DNA of 64,000 nt from Shouchella clausii (lineage in GTDB: Bacteria; Bacillota; Bacilli; Bacillales; Bacillaceae_D): assembly GCF_002250115.1 (NCBI RefSeq), contig NZ_CP019985.1, positions 930,001 to 994,000 of the forward strand, in the 5' to 3' direction. The first letter of the stretch is position 1. Each line of letters begins with the position of its first letter. The translations under genes and the position numbers were made by a program. The notes under the pieces were generated by a model. That model searched no databases, was not told where the DNA came from, and was given only the letters and a program-made list of their open reading frames with translations. This document shows, in pieces, positions 17,640 through 26,678 of the stretch.

Positions 17640-18812
17640 TTAAATATGCTTTGCCGGAACAGTTGCCGCCAGTTTAGGCACGTCGACCCATTTCCGCTCA
17701 CGCCATGCTTGTAAACCTAAGTCTGATAACTGTGTCCCTTTGGCTCCTTCAAGCAAGTCCCAAGGAAATGGACTGTCTGTATGAACATGTTTCAAAAACA
17801 GTTCCCACTGTGCCTTAAAGCCATTCTCGTAAGGCTCATTGTCAGGCACTTGCTGCCAGAGTTCCTGGAAAGCGATCGGGTTTGGTATATCTGGATTCCA
17901 TGTCGGCCGAGGCGTCATCACACGGTGTTGGATTTTGCAATCCCGCAATCCCGCGACTGCACTTCCATATTTTCCGTCAACGTGAATCGTCAATAAATCA
18001 TCACGGTCGACACGTGTCACCCATGAGGAGTTCGCTTGGACAACAATCCCATTTTCCAATTCAAAAATCGCATAGGCTGCATCATCGGCAGTCGCCTTGT
18101 ATGGTTGGCCGCCCTCATCCACGCGTTTGCGAATATGAGTCGCTCCTAGGCAAGAAAGAGATTGAATTTCGCCAAACAAGTTGTCGATTACATAACGCCA
18201 ATGCGCAAACATATCGACAATAATGCCGCCGCCATCTTCTTCTCGATAATTCCAGCTTGGCCGCTGCCCTTCCTGCCAATCGCCTTCAAATACCCAATAA
18301 CCAAAATCAAGTTTCACCGAATAAATGTCCCCAAAAAAATGGCTGTCAATCAATCGTTTTAGCTTTAACAAACCAGGCAAAAACAGTTTATCTTGTACAA
18401 CGCCGTTTTTCACTCCTGCTTTATTGGCAAGCTCAGCTAATTCAAGGGCTTCGTCTAAGCTTGTCGCCGTTGGTTTTTCGCAATAAATATGCTTGCCTGC
18501 TGAGATGGCTTGCTTAATTGCGGCAGCGCGGCGGCTCGTTGTTTGTGCATCAAAATAGATGACATTGTATTCGTCTGCCAGCGCCTGTTCTAAGTCCGTT
18601 TCGATCCGATTTAGCCCGTATTTGCTCGCAAGCGCCTCAAGTTTTGCCTCGTTTCTTCCTACTAACACCGGGTCAGGCATAAGCGTCTCCCCATTAGGAA
18701 GCGCAATCCCTCCCTGTTCACGGATTGCTAAAATCGATCGGATTAAATGCTGGTTTGTGCCCATTCTCCCGGTGACGCCATTCATAATAATGCCAATTGG
18801 ATGCGTAGCCAT
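17640..18812 (-). CDS. NAD(P)-dependent oxidoreductase, Gfo/Idh/MocA family (first gene of operon)
   Basis: The 390-aa enzyme begins IGIIMNGVTGRMGTNQHL, a Rossmann loop like those of dihydrodipicolinate reductase-type Gfo proteins. It has YFDAQTTSRRAAAIKQAISAG, the family motif IYCEKPTA, and a C-terminal domain with GGGIIVDMFAHWRYVIDNL. ATG 18812 is preceded by AAAGGGG. It heads the operon Gfo - DUF993 - isomerase - Gfo, whose promoter region (18853-18963) carries an operator shared with the rhamnogalacturonan lyase gene and cre-like sites. It probably oxidises a sugar derived from plant polysaccharide. Substrate unknown. Confidence 0.82.
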   Translation of the reverse strand: MATHPIGIIMNGVTGRMGTNQHLIRSILAIREQGGIALPNGETLMPDPVLVGRNEAKLEALASKYGLNRIETDLEQALADEYNVIYFDAQTTSRRAAAIKQAISAGKHIYCEKPTATSLDEALELAELANKAGVKNGVVQDKLFLPGLLKLKRLIDSHFFGDIYSVKLDFGYWVFEGDWQEGQRPSWNYREEDGGGIIVDMFAHWRYVIDNLFGEIQSLSCLGATHIRKRVDEGGQPYKATADDAAYAIFELENGIVVQANSSWVTRVDRDDLLTIHVDGKYGSAVAGLRDCKIQHRVMTPRPTWNPDIPNPIAFQELWQQVPDNEPYENGFKAQWELFLKHVHTDSPFPWDLLEGAKGTQLSDLGLQAWRERKWVDVPKLAATVPAKHI

Positions 18813-18852
18813 TCTTATATGCCCCTTTCATCTAAGTTCGCTTTTAATTGAA

Positions 18853-18866
18853 TGAAAGCGATTTTT
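18853..18866. promoter_or_regulatory. cre-like site ahead of the DUF993 operon
   Basis: TGAAAGCGATTTTT matches 12 of 14 cre consensus positions, 41 nt before the ATG at 18812. A second candidate, TGAAAGCGCATCCA (18903-18916), also matches 12 of 14. Two sites in one leader suggest CcpA roadblock and promoter repression. Confidence 0.5.
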
Positions 18867-18883
18867 GTCGACTTTATCGCCAA

Positions 18884-18901
18884 CCTCTTGCTCTCAGTTT
18901 A
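18884..18901 (-). promoter_or_regulatory. Partial copy of the shared operator (site C)
   Basis: Minus strand TAAACTGAGAGCAAGAGG repeats the right half of sites A and B (AAACTGAGAGCAAG), downstream of the presumed start of transcription. It may be an auxiliary half-site. Confidence 0.35.
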
Positions 18902-18920
18902 GTGAAAGCGCATCCAATTC

Positions 18921-18963
18921 GTCTTATCACTCCCCGTTTTTCGTTCTCAGTTTCCGAACTAAA
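18921..18963 (-). promoter_or_regulatory. Promoter and operator of the DUF993 operon (site B)
   Basis: On the minus strand TTAGTTCGGAAACTGAGAAC is followed, at the same distance as at site A, by a -10-like GTGATAAGAC. The core AGTT-N4-AACT is an inverted repeat. The upstream neighbour encodes an AraC-family protein, the natural candidate to bind here. Confidence 0.5.
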
Positions 18964-19008
18964 TCAGCTAGGGTCATTAGGGGCCTCTATAAAGCGACTT
19001 TTTGGCTA

Positions 19009-19845
19009 TTATTTTGAAACATTGCGATGATGATACTGGCTTAATTGAGTATGCTTATAGACTAGCGGACTAACACCAACTTGCTTTTTAAAAACACGAT
19101 AAAAGGTAGGCAACGATTCAAAGCCAACTTCGAAACAAATCGAAACCATATCAAGGTCAGTTTCTAATAGTAATTTCTTTACGCGGTTTAAACGGACTTC
19201 GGTTAAATACCGCATCGGCGTCGTTTCGTATGCGTCTTTAAAGATTTGCTGCATATAGCGGGAGCTTACCCCCATTTTGGCAGCTAATTCTTCAGCGCGG
19301 CTTAACTGGTAGTAATTATTTTCGATATACTCTTTAAGGGCAGCCGCACGCCACTCATTTGTGTTTTGGTAGGTAAATCCTTTTTTCGTCCGCTTTAATA
19401 GCAGCAACAACTCTCCAAGCAAAAGCGACAAGCCGATTTTTTCGCTGTCCCTATACTGGAGTTGTTCGTAAAGCATACGCCTTAGCAATTGGCGGACTTC
19501 ACTCCCTTTAAACAAATTAAGGCGGAGCACTTCTGAACGGGCAAACACGTCAGCTATAAGCGTGTGCCTGTACTCGACAGGCAGTTGCTTTTCATCAAAC
19601 TCTAGCACGAGCATGGTCATTTTTGACTGTGCGACAATCGAGTGGTGTGTCAAAGGGCGAATGATGAGCAAATTGTCAGAAGCGAGCGCATGCTTGTGTT
19701 TCCCTAACTCGCACTCCCCTTTTCCGTCGAGGACATAGAGAAGCTGGTGTGTATAATGAAAATGGCTATGAATGTAATTTTTCTCTTTATGCTTGTTTTC
19801 ATATAAATAAACCGCTCCCTTTGGCTTTGTTTTTCCAGTCCTCAC
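19009..19845 (-). CDS. AraC-family transcription regulator (cupin sensor plus two HTH motifs)
   Basis: The product is 278 aa. N-terminal cupin-like domain: NYIHSHFHYTHQLLYVLDGKGECELG...LLIIRPLTHH. C-terminal AraC domain at about 175-275: RAEELAAKMGVSSRYMQQIFKD, MRYLTEVRLNRVKKLL, and VSICFEVGFESLPTFYRVFKKQVGVSP. The start is GTG 19845, 9 nt after AAAGGAG. Such proteins bind sugars through the cupin and activate nearby genes. It sits between the rhamnose/MFS genes upstream and the DUF993 operon downstream, all on the minus strand, so it probably controls the DUF993 operon and, through the shared operator, the lyase at 211-3015. The target assignment is inference. Confidence 0.85.
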   Translation of the reverse strand: MRTGKTKPKGAVYLYENKHKEKNYIHSHFHYTHQLLYVLDGKGECELGKHKHALASDNLLIIRPLTHHSIVAQSKMTMLVLEFDEKQLPVEYRHTLIADVFARSEVLRLNLFKGSEVRQLLRRMLYEQLQYRDSEKIGLSLLLGELLLLLKRTKKGFTYQNTNEWRAAALKEYIENNYYQLSRAEELAAKMGVSSRYMQQIFKDAYETTPMRYLTEVRLNRVKKLLLETDLDMVSICFEVGFESLPTFYRVFKKQVGVSPLVYKHTQLSQYHHRNVSK

Positions 19846-19969
19846 AGAGCTCAACTCCTTTCCTACACGTTTTCAAAGGGCGATTCACTCTTGTGTCATG
19901 TTACTCGTACATTTTCGATTTTTCTGCCTTTAATCCTCTTTTTGACTCAATCCCTTTCTATGTCCTAGG

Positions 19970-21244
19970 TTAAGCGCTTTTTCCATAACGTTCTTGTTGG
20001 ATTGCTTCCAATGACCGGTTCCTTGTCTCTGGTGCCATGATAACGCCAATGACTAGGCTAATGATCAAGAAAGCAATCATGATCATTCCCGATGTTTGAA
20101 AGCCAATTTTCGAAATCATTGCCGGAACGACAAGGGAAATCAACCCTACGCCAATCCGTACGATGCAAAACATTAACCCTTGGGCTTGGGCACGGTATTT
20201 TGTATGGAATAACTCGCTAGCAAACAATGCATAGAACGCTTGGGCACCGAATCCTGCTGCAAGCCCCCAAATCGTTACAAACAAGGCAAGCTCCGTCATA
20301 CCCATGCCGCCAAAAGTCAGAATGAGCCAAGCAATGATGCCGAGTACCCCTCCTATCCCAAACAATAGCTTGCGGTTGACTTTATCGCCAAGCTTAATAA
20401 ACACAGCAAAAGTGGCTATCACCGTAAATGTCCAAAGCACCCCTTGCAGCAAATTGGCTTGTGCTGCTGATAAGCCGCCTACCGTTTCATAGATGTAAGG
20501 CATGAAGTATCCCATTGTGCCAGCAACAAGGTTCCAGAAAAAGTAGATGCCGACGAGAAAAAGAAGCGCTTTCAAATTTGCTTTTACCGTAAACAAATCT
20601 TTTAACGAACCTTTCGCGACAGCTTGGCCTGCTTGAGTCAGCCGTGCTTTTTCTTGCTCTTTTTCCCATATTTGCGATTCATTGATTTGCTGTTGCAATA
20701 CCCAAGTGATGATCGCCACCACAAACAATTGCGCAAAGATCAAACGGCTGCCTAGTAAACCAAGGGGAGCGAGCGCTACCGACAAAAAAAGCGTAATAGC
20801 AGGCCCAATCGACCAAGCAAACTGGGACCAACCGACTCTGGCAGCCCGTTCGTTAGGCGGCGCCTCTTCGGCAATATACGTCCAAGCTGCTGGAATTAAC
20901 GCGCCAACAGCAATGCCAACGATGACATAGCCGGCAAGAAGCATAGGAAAGGAAAAAGCAAAGACAATAAGAAGCATGCCTGCCATATATAGCAACAAAT
21001 CATATTTGTAAATAAATTTCCTGCCATAGCGGTCGACTAAAGCACCGCCAATCAGAGCCCCGATTGCTGCTCCAAAGCCATTAGCACTCAAGGCGCCTAG
21101 CAACCCTACCCACATGTCGGTCAACTGCAAATACTCGACCCATAATGTTAGCCCACCAGCGCCCGCAACAATAGCGCCTGCTTCTAAATAATTGGACATC
21201 GCTACCGTAATCGTGGCTTTCATCCCTTTATTTTGCCGCACCAT
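19970..21244 (-). CDS. MFS transporter, sugar-porter-like
   Basis: The 424-aa protein has twelve predicted helices. It carries the MFS signature between helices 2 and 3 (GGALVDRYGRKFIYKYD), a second RYG/RAQ motif after helix 8 (HTKYRAQAQGLMF), and the closing APETRNRSLEAIQQERYGKSA, close to the PETKGRSLEE end of sugar porters. ATG 21244 is 14 nt after the rhaM stop and has GGTGGTAAGG before it. It is cotranscribed with rhaBA-rhaEW-rhaM, so uptake of L-rhamnose or a rhamnose-containing sugar is likely. This is inference from context; I do not recognise it as RhaT. Confidence 0.78.
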   Translation of the reverse strand: MVRQNKGMKATITVAMSNYLEAGAIVAGAGGLTLWVEYLQLTDMWVGLLGALSANGFGAAIGALIGGALVDRYGRKFIYKYDLLLYMAGMLLIVFAFSFPMLLAGYVIVGIAVGALIPAAWTYIAEEAPPNERAARVGWSQFAWSIGPAITLFLSVALAPLGLLGSRLIFAQLFVVAIITWVLQQQINESQIWEKEQEKARLTQAGQAVAKGSLKDLFTVKANLKALLFLVGIYFFWNLVAGTMGYFMPYIYETVGGLSAAQANLLQGVLWTFTVIATFAVFIKLGDKVNRKLLFGIGGVLGIIAWLILTFGGMGMTELALFVTIWGLAAGFGAQAFYALFASELFHTKYRAQAQGLMFCIVRIGVGLISLVVPAMISKIGFQTSGMIMIAFLIISLVIGVIMAPETRNRSLEAIQQERYGKSA

Positions 21245-21257
21245 CCTTACCACCCCT

Positions 21258-21572
21258 TTATGCTAAATAAAACACTTCTTTTAAATCATAGGAAACTGGA
21301 CTTAAATCATCATTTGTTTCCATTAGCGGCGCCATATACGCCCACCATTTTTGGCATATTTCCGTTTTTGCTACTTTGGCATAAGTTGCTTCGTCTTCAA
21401 GCAGCAAATAGGCAAACAGCTGCCCAGTCTCCTCTAACAGAAAAATCGAATAGTGATGGACACCATGTGCCTTTAGCATTTCTGCCATTTCAGGCCAAAG
21501 CTTATCGTGGCGTTGTTTGTATTCATCATACTTATCTTTGTAAACCTTCATTACTGTAGCTTTGCGAATCAT
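21258..21572 (-). CDS. rhaM: L-rhamnose mutarotase
   Basis: The 104-aa protein has the RhaM pattern [29 protein letters not shown] with the catalytic His of the HDKLWPE motif, then [21 protein letters not shown] and [10 protein letters not shown]. It interconverts the anomers of L-rhamnose so that the isomerase receives its preferred form. Length is standard for the family. It is the third gene of the rhamnose operon, after the aldolase/dehydrogenase and just before the MFS carrier. A hairpin lies between it and the preceding gene. Confidence 0.92.
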   Translation of the reverse strand: MIRKATVMKVYKDKYDEYKQRHDKLWPEMAEMLKAHGVHHYSIFLLEETGQLFAYLLLEDEATYAKVAKTEICQKWWAYMAPLMETNDDLSPVSYDLKEVFYLA

Positions 21573-21613
21573 GCTCGTTCACTCCTTTTCCTTTCATCGT
21601 CTTTTCATATAAA

Positions 21614-21645
21614 TTTCCTCCCCGCATTGTTTAGCGGAGAGGAAA
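21614..21645. other. Intercistronic hairpin between rhaEW and rhaM
   Basis: TTTCCTCCCCGC pairs with GCGGAGAGGAAA (11 of 12 bp) around an 8-nt loop. On the minus strand it is followed by TTTATATG, not a full T-run, so partial termination or protection of the upstream mRNA is more likely than full termination. Confidence 0.45.
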
Positions 21646-21651
21646 CCACCC

Positions 21652-23724
21652 TTATCTCGGAAAGGCTGCTGGTACGCCGCCATCTACAGTCAACATACAG
21701 CCCGTCGTCTTTTCTGACTTGGACGAAGCAAAGAATAAAACAGCCTCCGCAATATCTGCCGGAAAAATATGGACGCCTAGCGTTGTCCGTTTTTTGTAAT
21801 GGTCTTCAAGTTCATCAGCTGCAATTCCGTAAGCAGCTGCTCTTTCCTCGCGCCAAGCCGAATCCCAAATCGCTGAACCTTGCAAGACGGCGTCAGGGAG
21901 AACCGTATTGACGCGAATTCCGTAAGTGCCCCCTTCAGCTGCAATGCAGCGTGCGAGATGGGCTTCCATCGCTTTGGCTGCGCTGTAGGCTGATGCGTTT
22001 TTCCCTGCGTAAACCGAATTTTTCGAGCCGATAAACACCATACTACCGCCTGTTCCTTGCTCTTTCATTTGCGTAAAGGCTTGGCGGGCGACGAGAAAGT
22101 AGCCTGTCGCGAGCACATCGAGATTGAGCTGCCATTCCTGTAAAGTCGTCTCATCAAAAGGGCTTGATGTGGCAAGGCCGGCATTGTTGACAACAATGTC
22201 AACGCCCCCGTATGTCCGCGCCACGTTGGCAAAAGCTTGTGCGACTGCTTGTTCATCTGTGACATCCATTTTTAGCGCAAGCGCCCGGCCAGCACCGAAT
22301 TGCCCATTTATTTCTGCCGCTACTTCTTCTGCCCTTTCAAGATTAAGGTCAGCCAACACGACGTGTGCGCCTTGAGCAGCGAATTGCCGAGACGTTTCGC
22401 TGCCGATGCCCCCTGCTCCCCCTGTTACAAACGCCACTTTCCGCGAAAAAATTGCTTCTTTTGGCGCAAGCGATAGTTTGTAAAGCTCCAATGGCCAATA
22501 TTCAATTTCATACGATTCGGCTTCATTTAGTGAAACAAATGAGCCTAACGCACTCGTTCCACGCATGACAGCAATCGCTCGTTCATAAAGAGCGCGGCTC
22601 ACTTTCGCATTTTCAATCGCCTTGCCGCTGCTAATCAGGCCGATGCCTGGAATGAGCAACACGCGCGGCGACGGTTCAAACATCGTGTCGCCTTCACGGC
22701 GGTTGCGCTCAAAATAGCGAATATATTCCTCTTTGTATGCAGCTATTCCGTTAAGCACCGCTTGCTTCAACCCTTCTTCGTCACTTGCATCAGGCACCCA
22801 ATCGATAAACAAAGGCAATCGCTTCGTATGGACAAGATGGTCAGGGCAGGCAGCGCCAATTTGCGATAACTCCTTTGCCTCTTTGCTGTTGACAAATTCA
22901 AGGATAGAATCGCTATCATCGTAGGTCACAATCATGTTCCGCCCATTATGGGCCACTGCCCCCCGTAGCGCCGGCATGATGTTGGCCAGCAATGCTTCGC
23001 GCTCTTCTTTTCTCAGCCCTGCTGTTGCTGCTCCGCCAAAAGGCGCGTTTTTGCCTCGCTTTTTCTCGATAAATTGCTCTGCTTCATTAATCACAGAAAT
23101 CGTGCGGTCATAACTTTCTTTAGCTGTTTCTCCCCAGACGACAAGGCCATGTTTTTCCATTAGCACAAGCTCCGCTTTCGGGTTCGCGTCTACTTGTTCT
23201 GCAATCATTTTAGACAGCGCAAAGCCAGGGCGAATGTAAGGCACCCATACAAAGCGGTCACCGAATAGCTCTTCTGCCAGTTCGCGGCCATTTTCAGCAC
23301 AACATAGGCTAATGATTGCATCTGGGTGAGTGTGGTCGACATGCTTAAATGGCAAAAAGGCATGAAGCAGCGTTTCAATCGATGGGCGCGGGTGGTGAGG
23401 GTCGATTAGGCAATGCCCCAAATAAGCGACCATCTCCTCATCTGTCATTGCTTCCCGTTCTTTCAGGGGCAAGACATCGTCGAGCCGCAAGCCCGTAAAG
23501 TTGCTTGCTCCCATTGTAGCCAGATCAGAGCCGCTGCCTTTGACCCACATGACGTCGACTTCATTGCCGCGAAAGTCAATCTCAGTCGTTTTCATCGACG
23601 TATTGCCGCCGCCCCAATTGCAGACAGCGCGGTCGGCGCCAATTAAATTAGAGCGGTACACCAACTCATCGAGTCCTTGACACAATTTGCTTGCTTCTTC
23701 CTCATTCCACAGATGTTGTACCAT
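21652..23724 (-). CDS. rhaEW: Bifunctional rhamnulose-1-phosphate aldolase / L-lactaldehyde dehydrogenase
   Basis: The product is 690 aa from ATG 23724 after GAGGGA. The N-terminal class II aldolase (about 1-400) has NLIGADRAVCNWGGGNTSMK, VDHTHPDAIISLCCAENGRELAEELFG (zinc His pair) and VLMEKHGLVVWGE. The C-terminal short-chain dehydrogenase (about 425-690) has VTGGAGGIG, NNAG and the catalytic YSAAK. It splits L-rhamnulose-1-phosphate to DHAP and L-lactaldehyde, then oxidises the latter to lactate. This fused form (yuxG in B. subtilis) is known in Bacillus. The gene starts 22 nt after the stop of the kinase-isomerase fusion, so the whole rhamnose route is in one operon. Confidence 0.9.
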   Translation of the reverse strand: MVQHLWNEEEASKLCQGLDELVYRSNLIGADRAVCNWGGGNTSMKTTEIDFRGNEVDVMWVKGSGSDLATMGASNFTGLRLDDVLPLKEREAMTDEEMVAYLGHCLIDPHHPRPSIETLLHAFLPFKHVDHTHPDAIISLCCAENGRELAEELFGDRFVWVPYIRPGFALSKMIAEQVDANPKAELVLMEKHGLVVWGETAKESYDRTISVINEAEQFIEKKRGKNAPFGGAATAGLRKEEREALLANIMPALRGAVAHNGRNMIVTYDDSDSILEFVNSKEAKELSQIGAACPDHLVHTKRLPLFIDWVPDASDEEGLKQAVLNGIAAYKEEYIRYFERNRREGDTMFEPSPRVLLIPGIGLISSGKAIENAKVSRALYERAIAVMRGTSALGSFVSLNEAESYEIEYWPLELYKLSLAPKEAIFSRKVAFVTGGAGGIGSETSRQFAAQGAHVVLADLNLERAEEVAAEINGQFGAGRALALKMDVTDEQAVAQAFANVARTYGGVDIVVNNAGLATSSPFDETTLQEWQLNLDVLATGYFLVARQAFTQMKEQGTGGSMVFIGSKNSVYAGKNASAYSAAKAMEAHLARCIAAEGGTYGIRVNTVLPDAVLQGSAIWDSAWREERAAAYGIAADELEDHYKKRTTLGVHIFPADIAEAVLFFASSKSEKTTGCMLTVDGGVPAAFPR

Positions 23725-23746
23725 GACGATCCCTCTTTCTAATAAA

Positions 23747-26431
23747 TTAACGTTGCCTCGCTTTTTCGCCTCCACGCTTCAGTTGGACTTGCTGTTCGTA
23801 TTCCTTGACGACATCTAGCCACTCCGTTTCTGTCGGCACTCCTTGGCGTTTGCAATACTCATCCCACATGTCGCCAAACGGATACGTTTTTAACTGTTCT
23901 TGCATGGCTAGGCGCGATGTGAAATCGCCTTCATCTTGCAGCTGCTTTAAATGGCGATGGGGCATTAAGGCTGCGTGCAATAGCGCCTTTGCCATATTGC
24001 GCGTGCCAATGGCCCAGGCAGCGACACGATTAATGCTTGCATCAAAAAAATCAAGGCCAATATGGATGTTGCCAAGAGCATCGTTACGGACTATTTCAAT
24101 CGCAATTTCTCGGAGCTCATCATCAAAGGTAACTACATGGTCACTATCCCAGCGGACAGGGCGGGAAACGTGCAATGCCAATTGATCGTGAAATAACAAC
24201 ATTGCTGATAGTTTATTAGAAACGACTTCCGTGGGATGGAAATGACCGGTATCAAGCAAATAGAGCTTGTTGTTTTGGTTCGCATAGTTTAAATAAAATT
24301 CGTGTGAGCCGACAACGTACGCTTCTGAACCGATGCCAAACAATTTGCTTTCAACGGTATCAAGAACAAGCATTGGGTCGTATTCGTCTGCATAAATCGC
24401 ATCTAAAGACTCTTTTAAACGCTTCCGTGGCGTTAGCCGATCACTAGGCGTATCTTTATAACCGTCTGGGACCCAAATGTTCACTAGCGATGGTGTCCCC
24501 AATTGTTCTCCAAAATAGGCAGCAATTTTCCGGCATGCCTTACAATGGTTAATCCAAAATGTGCGGATTTCCTCATCTGGATGGGCAAGCGTCAATCCAT
24601 CAGCGGCCTTAGGGTGGCTGAACACCGTTGGGTTGAAATCGAGGCCAATGCCTAATGATTTTGCCCATTTAACCCACTTTTCAAAATGCTCAGGCTTTAA
24701 TTGATCGCGTTCAATTGGCACGCCATCCGTTTCGGCATACATGGCGTGGAGATTGACGCGGTGCTTTCCAGGAATTAAACTTAGCGCTTTTTCCAAATCA
24801 CGCCGCAGCTCTTCACCGTTCCGCGCTCTGCCGGGATGATTCCCCGTTACATCAATGCCTCCAGACAACTCGTTCGCAATCACTTCTGTTCCATGAAGGT
24901 CATCCCCTTGCCAACAGTGGACAGAAATGGGCACTTGTTTTACTTTCGCAAATGCTGCCTCGACATCTATACCTAATTGTTCATACTGCACTTTAGCGCT
25001 TTCAAATCGACTCGTCACGCGCCATTCACTCCTTTGCGGTAGATAGTAAGTGACAGGAAACGCTGTCCGCACTAGCGCACGACCTTCCTCTATACGAGAA
25101 AGCTCTCCGTCTGCAATCGCTTGTACGAGCAGATTGCCAACAGCGGTTGCCTCAGTTGGACCAGCGATCACCGTCTTGTTGGTCCGGTTTGCTAAACGTT
25201 GGTTAATTTCCTTGTTTAGCGCCCCGCCGCCAATAATATGGATTTGTTCATACGTCTTTCCTGAAATAGCTTCAATTTCGGTTACAGCTTTGTCATAACT
25301 AGCTATTAAACTATCATAAATACACTTAGCCAAATCGCCTGGTGAATCAGGAACAGCAAGCCCCTTTTCGCGGCAAGCTTGTTGAATTTCCTCAATCATG
25401 TTTTCTGGCTTTAGAAAACGATGTTGATCGACATCAATTTCCCCGGTATACGTTGACCCACTGGCTGCTTGCGCCAGTTGAGAAAAGCTCCAATGCCCAG
25501 GGAGCAGCCTTTGTACTTCTTGGATCATCCATAAGCCCATGATGTTTTTTAAAAAGCGAACACGGGAGCCGACGCCGCCTTCGTTCGTAAAATTGGCAGC
25601 CATCGCCTGTTGGCTACATATCGGCGTGCGGTTTTCAATACCGATAAGCGACCACGTACCTGAGCTGATGTAAACCGATGTTTGTTTTTCTGGGAGCGCC
25701 GCAATCGCCGAAGCAGTGTCATGGGTAGCAGGCACAATGACTTCGAGTTGGACGCCCAGTTCTTTTTCCATGCTTTCTGTTATAGAACCGATCTTTGTGC
25801 CAGGTTGCTGCAATGGCTGAAACATTCCACAAGGCAAGCCGAGCTCTTTCAGTAGTTGTCTATCCCAATCCTTTGTATTGACATTTACTAACTGAGTTGT
25901 CGTTGCGTTCGTATACTCGTTGACTTTGACACCTGTCAGCAAGAAATGAAAATAATCGGGCACCATTAGAAATGCATGTGCTTGCTCAAACAACTCCGGG
26001 TTTTGTTTTTTTAATGCCAACAGTTGGTAAAGAGTGTTGAAAGGCTGAAAAGCAATACCCGTCCGTTCGTATAATGCCTTTTTTCCGTACGTCTCGATCA
26101 CATCTTCCATCACGCCGTTTGTTCGTGGGTCACGGTAGGAGACAGCTTCAGTTAACCGCTCGCCTTTTTCATCGAGAAGGACAAAATCTACCGCCCATGT
26201 ATTCATGCCAATGCTAACCGGCTGCAAGCCAGATTGAACTGCCACTCGAATGCCTTGCTTGATTTCACAAAACAAGTAGTCAACGTCCCAACAATAATGG
26301 CCGCCCATCAACTGAGCTTGATTATCAAACCGATAGACCTCTTGTAAATCGATGCCGGTCTCGCTTATTTTGCCAGCCATCACCCTGCCGCTTGAGGCGC
26401 CGATATCAACGGCCAGCCGATATGCCCCCAA
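23747..26431 (-). CDS. rhaBA: Fused rhamnulokinase - L-rhamnose isomerase
   Basis: The reading frame has 894 codons. Residues 1-472 are a complete FGGY rhamnulokinase: [48 protein letters not shown] and IIGGGALN. Residues about 472-894 are a complete L-rhamnose isomerase: [44 protein letters not shown] and [20 protein letters not shown]. The enzymes act in reverse order in the pathway (isomerase first). In most bacteria rhaB and rhaA are separate. The start is TTG 26431 after AAAGGGGGAGA. At the junction a second ribosome site and in-frame GTG (25018) could also yield free isomerase. The upstream AraC regulator is its likely activator. A sequencing error hiding a stop cannot be ruled out, but there is no frameshift. 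Confidence 0.9.
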   Translation of the reverse strand: MGAYRLAVDIGASSGRVMAGKISETGIDLQEVYRFDNQAQLMGGHYCWDVDYLFCEIKQGIRVAVQSGLQPVSIGMNTWAVDFVLLDEKGERLTEAVSYRDPRTNGVMEDVIETYGKKALYERTGIAFQPFNTLYQLLALKKQNPELFEQAHAFLMVPDYFHFLLTGVKVNEYTNATTTQLVNVNTKDWDRQLLKELGLPCGMFQPLQQPGTKIGSITESMEKELGVQLEVIVPATHDTASAIAALPEKQTSVYISSGTWSLIGIENRTPICSQQAMAANFTNEGGVGSRVRFLKNIMGLWMIQEVQRLLPGHWSFSQLAQAASGSTYTGEIDVDQHRFLKPENMIEEIQQACREKGLAVPDSPGDLAKCIYDSLIASYDKAVTEIEAISGKTYEQIHIIGGGALNKEINQRLANRTNKTVIAGPTEATAVGNLLVQAIADGELSRIEEGRALVRTAFPVTYYLPQRSEWRVTSRFESAKVQYEQLGIDVEAAFAKVKQVPISVHCWQGDDLHGTEVIANELSGGIDVTGNHPGRARNGEELRRDLEKALSLIPGKHRVNLHAMYAETDGVPIERDQLKPEHFEKWVKWAKSLGIGLDFNPTVFSHPKAADGLTLAHPDEEIRTFWINHCKACRKIAAYFGEQLGTPSLVNIWVPDGYKDTPSDRLTPRKRLKESLDAIYADEYDPMLVLDTVESKLFGIGSEAYVVGSHEFYLNYANQNNKLYLLDTGHFHPTEVVSNKLSAMLLFHDQLALHVSRPVRWDSDHVVTFDDELREIAIEIVRNDALGNIHIGLDFFDASINRVAAWAIGTRNMAKALLHAALMPHRHLKQLQDEGDFTSRLAMQEQLKTYPFGDMWDEYCKRQGVPTETEWLDVVKEYEQQVQLKRGGEKARQR
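25016..25035 (-). promoter_or_regulatory. Internal ribosome binding site and GTG start for free rhamnose isomerase
   Basis: Inside the fusion gene AAAGGAG (25029-25035) stands 10 nt before an in-frame GTG (25016-25018), exactly where a separate RhaA would begin ([14 protein letters not shown]). The SD bases are read as codons of QRSE in the fusion. It looks like a preserved original rhaA start. Confidence 0.55.
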
Positions 26432-26548
26432 TTTTTCTCCCCCTTTCTCGCTATAGAACGATTACTTGTATCTTACGTGTTTGTCATGGAAGCCACTATA
26501 GCGTCATTCACCAAAATACTGTCGTTATTTGCAAATATACGAATCAAT

Positions 26549-26674
26549 TAGACTGATTGAAAACGCTTGTCAGATGGAGAGTGCTGGTAAGGAAAGATGG
26601 GACTAGCACAGAGGGTTCTTGAGCAGGTGACCGAGACAAACGACGACAGATGCGAGCGCTTGTCTACAGTCTAA
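26549..26674. repeat. 125-nt repeat with inverted ends, copy 1 of 2
   Basis: It begins TTAGACTGATTGAAAACGCTTGTC and ends GCGAGCGCTTGTCTACAGTCTAA when read in pieces, so the termini are inverted (TTAGACTG/CAGTCTAA). Blocks shared with 43573-43697 include GAAAACGCTTGTCAG, GAGCA..TGA and GATGCGAGCG. It lies right after the AraC gene's stop and before the rhaBA promoter. It could fold into one long hairpin. Function unknown. Confidence 0.6.
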
Positions 26675-26678
26675 CGCA

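Noticed and set aside
26432-26548. RhaS-type DNA-binding repeats in the rhaBA promoter
   Set aside because: No clear direct repeats are visible in this short AT-rich gap, so I did not mark operator sites.
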